From assembly GCF_001911425.1 (NCBI RefSeq), contig NZ_MPPL01000002.1:1-48066 (forward strand): DNA of 48,066 bases, given 5' to 3'. Each line of letters begins with the position of its first letter. Position 1 is the first letter of the stretch. Shown piece after piece: positions 42,532 through 48,066 of the stretch. The translations under genes and the position numbers were made by a program. The notes below the pieces were generated by a model. The model was not told the origin of the DNA, ran no database searches, and was given only the letters and a program-made list of their open reading frames with translations. The stretch comes from Mucilaginibacter polytrichastri. Lineage in GTDB: Bacteria > Bacteroidota > Bacteroidia > Sphingobacteriales > Sphingobacteriaceae.

Positions 42532-42608
42532 GGCTAATTTACAGAACTGGCGATCCTTTAAATGTATTTATACGTAAATACACTTACTCAGCGTATCTGT
42601 TACAGTAT

Positions 42609-43049
42609 TCAAAAAGCTTTCTTCCAGCCTTCGTTTTTGATCGTGATATGAACGCAATCCGGCTTGCTCCAACACGAAATGACCGCCTTATGCTCCTTTT
42701 TATCGGTATAATGGAACCGGAAGACTTTTGCGCTTAAGCTGGCGTCATAGCCGCTTAGTTGTTCCTGGGTAACCTCATGGTTGAGCGAGATGGTTTTACC
42801 AAAAGATTCAAAAGGCTTGATGACCCTTTGCTCCAGCGACTGGTCCGTGAAATTTGCGGTATTAATAAACCTGTAAAGCTGGTCATTTAGTTTTGCCACT
42901 TCCTGTTTTTCGTGTATGCCCAATGAAAGCCAGATGCTAAGGAAATCAGCTTTGACTGGATATTCTGGGAGAGTTGACCAGGGTATTCTGGACGCTTTGA
43001 ACCACCAAGTTGTGCAAACGACCGAGAATATTGCAATAAGTTTATGCAA
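42609..43049 (-). CDS. Unrecognised protein, partner of the broken nuclease gene
   Basis: A 146-codon minus-strand frame from the ATG at 43049. The C-terminal 95 residues look like a real soluble protein (EVAKLNDQLYRFINTANFTD, EQRVIKPFESFGKTISLNHE, VFRFHYTDKKEHKAVISCW, HITIKNEGWKKAF). The first 45 residues (MHKLIAIFSVVCTTWWFKAS) are less convincing, and a second frame overlaps there, so the 5' end may be frameshifted or the start may lie further in. It ends 77 bp before the broken Mrr-like gene on the same strand and could be the second member of that system. No family was recognised. Confidence 0.45.
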   Translation of the reverse strand: MHKLIAIFSVVCTTWWFKASRIPWSTLPEYPVKADFLSIWLSLGIHEKQEVAKLNDQLYRFINTANFTDQSLEQRVIKPFESFGKTISLNHEVTQEQLSGYDASLSAKVFRFHYTDKKEHKAVISCWSKPDCVHITIKNEGWKKAF

Positions 43050-43113
43050 TGTGAAGTCATTAACCCCATACCTCGTTAAGATATGGGCAACTTAGCCGTT
43101 ATCTTTTACCTCA

Positions 43114-45075
43114 CTAACGCCCTTTTATCCTTATCACGCTCAGGGAATAAGCAGGCACTGTATAGTTGTTTAACGTTTTTGTGTCAAAATCTGATACTAT
43201 CGGAACAAGTTTAAGCGGTTCATTTAATGTGTTTTTATCGTTCGGATTACCTTTAAGGATATTTAGCTTGGCTTTTTTACTTTGGATGTTTAACGCTTTT
43301 AAATCGATTTTAGAGGAGGTGGCAGTAGTGCCGGCGTTCACAATTTTGATAATAATATCGCCTGTTCTACTGTCTTTAACGCAGGATGCCGCAAGGGTAG
43401 AATCTGTGATACCGTTAAATGTAACTACGTTCCGAATATAGCTATCGCCCTGGTTTACCGAGAATAGTTGTTGAACGTAATAGTTTACAGTTGGTACCCA
43501 TTTACTGTTATTAAAATAGATCAGGTTAGGGTTCCACGAAGTATGCTTGCTATTGGCCAGTAGCGGCGCATATGATGCCATACGTACCACGTCGCCATTG
43601 CGCTCGATGGAGGTCATAAATGCTGCTTCGGTTAGCGCATTGATCAAATCGTTACCTTGCGATGCGTATTCACCAATATATACTTCAGATTTTTTACGGT
43701 TGTAGGTATCATAACGTGCATTGTTAGATAAAAACCATTCTGGCCTTTCGTAAAAATGTTCATCTACAATGGGGATATTGAGCAAGTTAGCAAACTTCCA
43801 GCCCTGATCATAATCATCGCCTGAAGGTGAAGGGCCAACTGTGCCTACCACCGTAATTTCGGGGTGTTTAGCTTTCACCACATCATAGATCATTTTAAAA
43901 CGGAGCCTGAAATCATCGGTTTGTTTGTCCTCATTTCCAATCCCAACATATTGCAGATTAAAAGGCTTTGGATGGCCGGCGGCTGCGCGTTGTGCCCCCC
44001 ATTTACTGTTAACCGGGCCGTTAGCGTACTCTATTAAGTCCAATACATCTTGTATATAACCCTGCATGTCGGTTAAAGGAAGCCCTTTTTGCCCGATGCC
44101 GCCTATGCGCCAGGTGCCGCCTGAATTTTGGCAACTCACGCCTGCCGCCACAACGGGCAGGGGCTTAGCGCCAATATCTTCGCAAAATCTAAAGTATTCA
44201 TAAAAACCCAAGCCAATGCTTTGATGGTAGTTCCAGATGTTTCGTTGCTGTATGCGCTGTTCAACCGGGCCAATTGTGTTTTTCCAGCGGTACATATTGC
44301 CAAGCCCGTCGCCATGTACCAGGCAACCACCCGGAAATCGCATGAACTTAGGTTGCAGGTCAGCAATGGCTTGTGCCAGATCTGCACGCAGGCCGTTGGC
44401 TTCGCCTTTAAAAGTATTTTGCGGGAATAGCGAAACTTCGTCAATTGCCAGTTTTCCGGGCTTTTTTGCTAAAACAAACAGCTTTAAAGAATCGGCAGTT
44501 TGATTTACGGTTAACACGTTGTTGTACTTTTTCCATCCGCCGGATTCAGTAATAAAAGTAGCCGCGCCATAAACAGTTCCTTTCTTATCACGCAGTTGTA
44601 CGGTTACCGGGATGGGGTTTGGGGATAACTGCTGGAGATACACCGAAAAATTATATTGCTCGCCCGCTTTTACGGTGATACCATCATAACCAGAATTGCT
44701 GATACCTAAACCTTCCTGTCCTGAATCTTCGATATTTAGAAGCAGATAATGAGGGTTATTAGGATGAACAGGATGCGCCGATTCTATCGATAGGGTGCCG
44801 TAGCTATATCCTTGTGTAATATACTCCCAGGCGGTTAGCGAATTCCAATCTTTTTTGTCGCTCGCGCTGTATTCAAATGATCTGTTTTGCACCAACTCTG
44901 CATATAAACCGCCATCGGCAGCGTAACTCAAGTCTTCAAAAAATACCCCGAACAGATCCGGACTGATCGTTTTGGTGGTGGTAGACTTATCCTTTTCTGA
45001 ATTGCCGGACTGGGCAAAAACAGTAGTTGCCATTAGAATAAATATAATGATGTGCGCAACGCGTTTAAATAGCAT
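43114..45075 (-). CDS. GH51 alpha-L-arabinofuranosidase
   Basis: A 653-residue exported enzyme (signal ending VFAQSG). The N-terminal part starts with ISPDLFGVFFEDLSYAADGG and is followed by a carbohydrate-binding beta sandwich of CBM4-like type (about 95-215). The catalytic barrel contains LQPKFMRFPGGCLVHGDGL, VGIGNEDKQTDD with candidate acid/base Glu382 and EVYIGEYASQG with candidate nucleophile Glu469, then the C-terminal beta domain of GH51. It removes alpha-linked L-arabinofuranose from arabinan or arabinoxylan fragments, probably in the periplasm. A GH127 gene lies 272 bp upstream on the same strand. Confidence 0.93.
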   Translation of the reverse strand: MLFKRVAHIIIFILMATTVFAQSGNSEKDKSTTTKTISPDLFGVFFEDLSYAADGGLYAELVQNRSFEYSASDKKDWNSLTAWEYITQGYSYGTLSIESAHPVHPNNPHYLLLNIEDSGQEGLGISNSGYDGITVKAGEQYNFSVYLQQLSPNPIPVTVQLRDKKGTVYGAATFITESGGWKKYNNVLTVNQTADSLKLFVLAKKPGKLAIDEVSLFPQNTFKGEANGLRADLAQAIADLQPKFMRFPGGCLVHGDGLGNMYRWKNTIGPVEQRIQQRNIWNYHQSIGLGFYEYFRFCEDIGAKPLPVVAAGVSCQNSGGTWRIGGIGQKGLPLTDMQGYIQDVLDLIEYANGPVNSKWGAQRAAAGHPKPFNLQYVGIGNEDKQTDDFRLRFKMIYDVVKAKHPEITVVGTVGPSPSGDDYDQGWKFANLLNIPIVDEHFYERPEWFLSNNARYDTYNRKKSEVYIGEYASQGNDLINALTEAAFMTSIERNGDVVRMASYAPLLANSKHTSWNPNLIYFNNSKWVPTVNYYVQQLFSVNQGDSYIRNVVTFNGITDSTLAASCVKDSRTGDIIIKIVNAGTTATSSKIDLKALNIQSKKAKLNILKGNPNDKNTLNEPLKLVPIVSDFDTKTLNNYTVPAYSLSVIRIKGR

Positions 45076-45347
45076 AAGCTTTGGATTAAATGATTTATTT
45101 TAGTTTATAATAGTTCAATATGTAATTGATTAATTAGCATTTCTCCAACAGTTTATGGTTATATGTTCAGCAACTCCATTTAAAAGTGTTTCTACTCCCA
45201 TACTACACTCGGGCCGGTCATATCAGCCTGCAATCAGGTAAAACGCCCGTTTTAGTAAAAATCATATTTGCCACTCATTGATCGTTGCAGTCCAATTGTT
45301 TTTCAACCTGTTAATTCGGTATCGTTTTCATATTCGAAGTAAGGCAA

Positions 45348-47717
45348 TCAATTTTTCAGCAGCCGCACTTCATACACAGGGCCGGCGGTGGACCCATTCT
45401 CCGCAATGAATTTGATCCGGAAAGATTGATCGGCCGCATAGGCCAGATTATCCGGCAGAGCGTAATCAATTGAGAAGAACGTATCCCGTTTACCTTCGCT
45501 AAGATCTACGTTTCCAAGTTTCCTGTCATTGACCCAAATGCTGAATTTATGGTTCCATTCGGTTCCAAAATAGGTAATCCTGATTTTTCTTCCGGCCTTG
45601 TCCTTATCAATCAACTTATAATTGAACCAATCTTTTGCTGCTCTCCAATGCCGGTTAAAATTAACACCTTCAAATGAATTCTCTTTTTCCATAAAATGGT
45701 CAGATTCTGGTTGTTGTTCTCCTGCCGTTACCAGGTCTATGGTATTCTCAGCAAGCCGGGCTTCCTGAGCGTCTTCCTCGGCAAGTCTCTGCTGCAATGC
45801 GGTGAAGTCCTTACGGGATTCCTTTCGCCAGTATACTACGTAACGGGCATCCTGTATTTTATAAAATGGTACGAGTTTCAGTTCTCGGTATTTGACAGGA
45901 TAAATCAGGTTTTTCGCAGTAAAAGACATGGTGGTTTTCTTGTCCTGCACTATATCTGCGGCATCATCTTCCAAGTCACTTACAAAAACAGGCATGTCGG
46001 TAAGTTTATATAGCGCGCCCGCAGCTACATGACCCATCCTGCTATCGTCTGCGTCGCGGCCTTTCTCTGCAAGCGTATCTATGGCAGAGGCCAGCACGAT
46101 CGGCCCGTGCAGCACAGCCTCGTAATTAGATCCGTCGGGCAACTTTTCTGTTGTAATACGCATAGGAAGTTTAATCTTAATCAAATCACCCTTATGCCAT
46201 TTTTGGGTCAGGCATACATACGAAGAAGGATCGGCCATCACTGGTACGTTTTTGCCGTTGATGGTGATTTTTAGTCCCCCTTTCGCCACCCAGGAAGGAT
46301 AACGGATGTTTAGGTTGAACAATCCCTTCCCGGCATTTATAATTTTAAGTGTAGTTTCATCTCGCTCAGGGAAACTGGTTTCCTGTCGTAGTAATAGACC
46401 CTTTTCTTTCCATGACAGTTTTGACGGAATAAAAAGGTTGACAAAAAGCGCATTAGCGGAATGACTATAAATCATTTTTCCGTATTTGGCATGATTTTCC
46501 ATGCCAGAGCCAACACAGCACCACATACTTGTCTGTGGCTGCGAATAAACGCGGTAATGCCCGGGACGCATAGGGGTGAAATAAACAAATCCACCTTTGC
46601 CCGGTCGTTGGGTGGTGAGAATATGGTTGTATAATGCCCGTTCATAATAATCGATGTAAGATACTTTCGGGTCTGAGAAATATAAATCCTCCGTCAGCTT
46701 AAGCATATTGTAGGTATTACAGGTTTCCGGCCCTTCTACACTGGATATCATCGTTGAGAAATCCGTCGACGGGTTGAAATGCTCTCTAACGCTGTTGCCA
46801 CCAGTTGCTATTGTACGGTGATTGACTACTGTTTCCCAGAAAAATTCAGCCGCATGGCTGTAACTCGTATCGCCACTATAATCGGCAATCCTTTTGAAAC
46901 CGATAACTTTCGGAATCTGTGTATTGGCATGTAAATTATCCAAATTATCTACATTTTTTTCCAGTGGAAGCAGTATAGCCTGATGTGAAAAGCCTTTGGC
47001 AGCGTCCAGATATTTTTTATCGCCCGAAATACCATAAACGTCGGCCAGAACTTCGTTAATTCCGCCATGTTCATTACCCAGCAGTTGTTGCATTTGTTTT
47101 TGATTAAGCGCCCTGGTAATTTCACAGAACCAGTCTGCGAATTTGATCAGCATCAGTTTGGCAGTCTGATTGCCTTCGTATAGGTATGCATCGCGAAGCC
47201 CGGCGAATACTTTATGGATATTGTAAAATGGTACCCATTTTCGGTTAAAGTCAGTGAAATTTCCCTTCAATACCTCTGGCCACAGTTTCTGGCTGCCTGG
47301 TACACCGCCAACATAGCCGTTTCCATTTTTATCCTGGCAAAGTTTCAATTCGCCAATCATATAATCAAGCCTATCCCTAATCCTTTGGTCTCCGGTAGAG
47401 GCGTACATCATCGCAAGAGCCGACAGATAGTGCCCGCCTATATGCCCATCCAATCCTGTATTTTCCCAATTAGTGTAACTTTTTGTTTTTTCAGGAAGGC
47501 CTGCTTCCCGTCTGAAAGGAGCAAGCAGCCTGTCTGGCTTTAATTCAAGGATATAATTAAGATCTGTTAATTCCTGTGTTTTAAACATTCCAGGCAGCAA
47601 CCGAACCTCTTGCAATGAAAAACTTTTGAGTTGATTGCTTTTTTGGGCTTTGAGGGTAAAAGGAAGAATAAGGAATACACAAGCCAAAGCGCTTATGAAA
47701 AATCTTCTAAATATCAT
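45348..47717 (-). CDS. GH127 beta-L-arabinofuranosidase
   Basis: A 789-residue exported protein (signal ending TLKAQ) of the DUF1680/GH127 family. The (alpha/alpha)6 barrel shows TNWENTGLDGHIGGHYLSAL and ATGGNSVREHF. The zinc-cysteine site is complete: Glu331 and Cys333 in GPETCNTYNMLKL, Cys400 and Cys401 in MWCCVGSGMENH, the same order and near spacing as Glu338, Cys340, Cys417 and Cys418 of Bifidobacterium HypBA1, where the first cysteine of the pair is the nucleophile. The C-terminal part adds a beta domain (DUF4986-like) and a sandwich module (FYKIQDARYVVYWRK, RITYFGTEWNHKFSIWVND). It would release beta-linked arabinofuranose. Confidence 0.92.
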   Translation of the reverse strand: MIFRRFFISALACVFLILPFTLKAQKSNQLKSFSLQEVRLLPGMFKTQELTDLNYILELKPDRLLAPFRREAGLPEKTKSYTNWENTGLDGHIGGHYLSALAMMYASTGDQRIRDRLDYMIGELKLCQDKNGNGYVGGVPGSQKLWPEVLKGNFTDFNRKWVPFYNIHKVFAGLRDAYLYEGNQTAKLMLIKFADWFCEITRALNQKQMQQLLGNEHGGINEVLADVYGISGDKKYLDAAKGFSHQAILLPLEKNVDNLDNLHANTQIPKVIGFKRIADYSGDTSYSHAAEFFWETVVNHRTIATGGNSVREHFNPSTDFSTMISSVEGPETCNTYNMLKLTEDLYFSDPKVSYIDYYERALYNHILTTQRPGKGGFVYFTPMRPGHYRVYSQPQTSMWCCVGSGMENHAKYGKMIYSHSANALFVNLFIPSKLSWKEKGLLLRQETSFPERDETTLKIINAGKGLFNLNIRYPSWVAKGGLKITINGKNVPVMADPSSYVCLTQKWHKGDLIKIKLPMRITTEKLPDGSNYEAVLHGPIVLASAIDTLAEKGRDADDSRMGHVAAGALYKLTDMPVFVSDLEDDAADIVQDKKTTMSFTAKNLIYPVKYRELKLVPFYKIQDARYVVYWRKESRKDFTALQQRLAEEDAQEARLAENTIDLVTAGEQQPESDHFMEKENSFEGVNFNRHWRAAKDWFNYKLIDKDKAGRKIRITYFGTEWNHKFSIWVNDRKLGNVDLSEGKRDTFFSIDYALPDNLAYAADQSFRIKFIAENGSTAGPVYEVRLLKN

Positions 47718-47900
47718 ATCAGGTTATAATTAGTCGTGAAATTTACACTATATGGATTTGTAATGCAACCCGATTAGGCCGGCAAACAAGGATTAGGTCC
47801 GCTTTTCAACGAGATTGTTATTTCTTTCAACATGATTGTAAGTTGGCATTAACAGATGTCATTTACATTTACAGGAACTATAAACCAATTTTTAATTAAT

Positions 47901-48066
47901 ATGAGGACTAAATTCATAGGCGCTGTTATGCTCCTGTTTTTTACCGCACGAACTTTTGCGCAGGATTTCCAAAGAACACAGTTGGGTATAAAAGCGAATA
48001 CACAGTTCATGGATATCGAAGCTCAGTTTTTTTCTCCGACTATCGTCAGGATTATCAGGAATCCCG
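47901..48066 (+). CDS. GH31-type glycosidase, N-terminus only (window edge)
   Basis: An open frame from the ATG at 47901 runs off the window after 55 codons. It begins with a signal peptide (MRTKFIGAVMLLFFTARTFA, then QDF) followed by LGIKANTQFMDIEAQFFSPT and VRIIRN. This pattern of a mutarotase-like N-terminal beta strand pair is typical of exported GH31 alpha-glucosidases and alpha-xylosidases of Bacteroidota. It is divergent from the GH127 gene with a 183-bp gap. The catalytic domain is outside the window, so substrate and integrity cannot be judged. Confidence 0.65.
   Translation, partial: MRTKFIGAVMLLFFTARTFAQDFQRTQLGIKANTQFMDIEAQFFSPTIVRIIRNP

Noticed and set aside
42887..43069. Second minus-strand frame starting MGLMTSHCINLLQYS
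   Set aside because: It overlaps the frame of the unrecognised 146-codon gene and ends early. It may only show that the 5' end of that gene is frameshifted.

Overview
The window reads as a chromosomal segment of a Bacteroidota species, most likely family Sphingobacteriaceae (Mucilaginibacter/Pedobacter-like; inference from protein families, not a phylogeny). Supporting signs are two SusC/SusD pairs, a hybrid two-component regulator, an ECF sigma/FecR pair, an Hc1-type histone-like protein, a TAnnTTTG-type -7 element and few strong Shine-Dalgarno sequences. I saw no rRNA, tRNA or CRISPR array.

Region 1 (1-8800). A possible insertion-sequence end lies at the left edge, followed by a 57-residue histone H1-like gene and a Crp/Fnr regulator divergent from an exported isochorismatase-type hydrolase. 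Next is a scrambled stretch: a decayed copy of a pirin gene's 5' end is joined to the C-terminal part of an amidohydrolase, which is joined to the C-terminal half of a YceI gene. An intact outer-membrane protein of the phenol-MetA type and a broken pirin N-terminus follow. Then comes an intact operon of pirin, LLM-class flavin monooxygenase, second pirin and alginate-export-type porin.

Region 2 (9000-24200). A broken thioredoxin-like gene precedes a complete fructan utilisation locus. Seven genes on the minus strand read, in transcription order: sugar MFS porter, fructokinase, SusC, SusD, DUF4960 lipoprotein, lipoprotein GH32 and periplasmic GH32. A hybrid sensor/regulator with a sugar-binding-protein-like periplasmic domain is divergent from them. 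The content matches the Bacteroides thetaiotaomicron levan locus. A terminator-like hairpin splits the operon just before the two GH32 genes.

Region 3 (24400-37600). An ECF sigma factor with a hydrophobic C-terminal tail, a FecR anti-sigma factor, an STN-containing SusC, a SusD, a large TlpA-like thioredoxin protein, an S41 protease and a second TlpA-like protein form one plus-strand series. A second Crp/Fnr regulator and a free-standing DsbD N-terminal domain protein follow. The content points to uptake and processing of peptides or disulfide-bearing proteins rather than glycans, and it is the best candidate here for a poorly described system.

Region 4 (37600-43100) is sparse and decayed. 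It holds two related small membrane proteins flanking a single-domain response regulator, a TetR regulator, a 54-residue HTH ORF, a SnoaL-like protein, a broken Crp/Fnr gene, a broken Mrr-like nuclease gene next to an unknown gene, and several long inverted repeats.

Region 5 (43100-48066) carries arabinose-releasing enzymes (GH51 and GH127) on the minus strand and the first 55 codons of a probable GH31 glycosidase on the plus strand, cut by the window edge.
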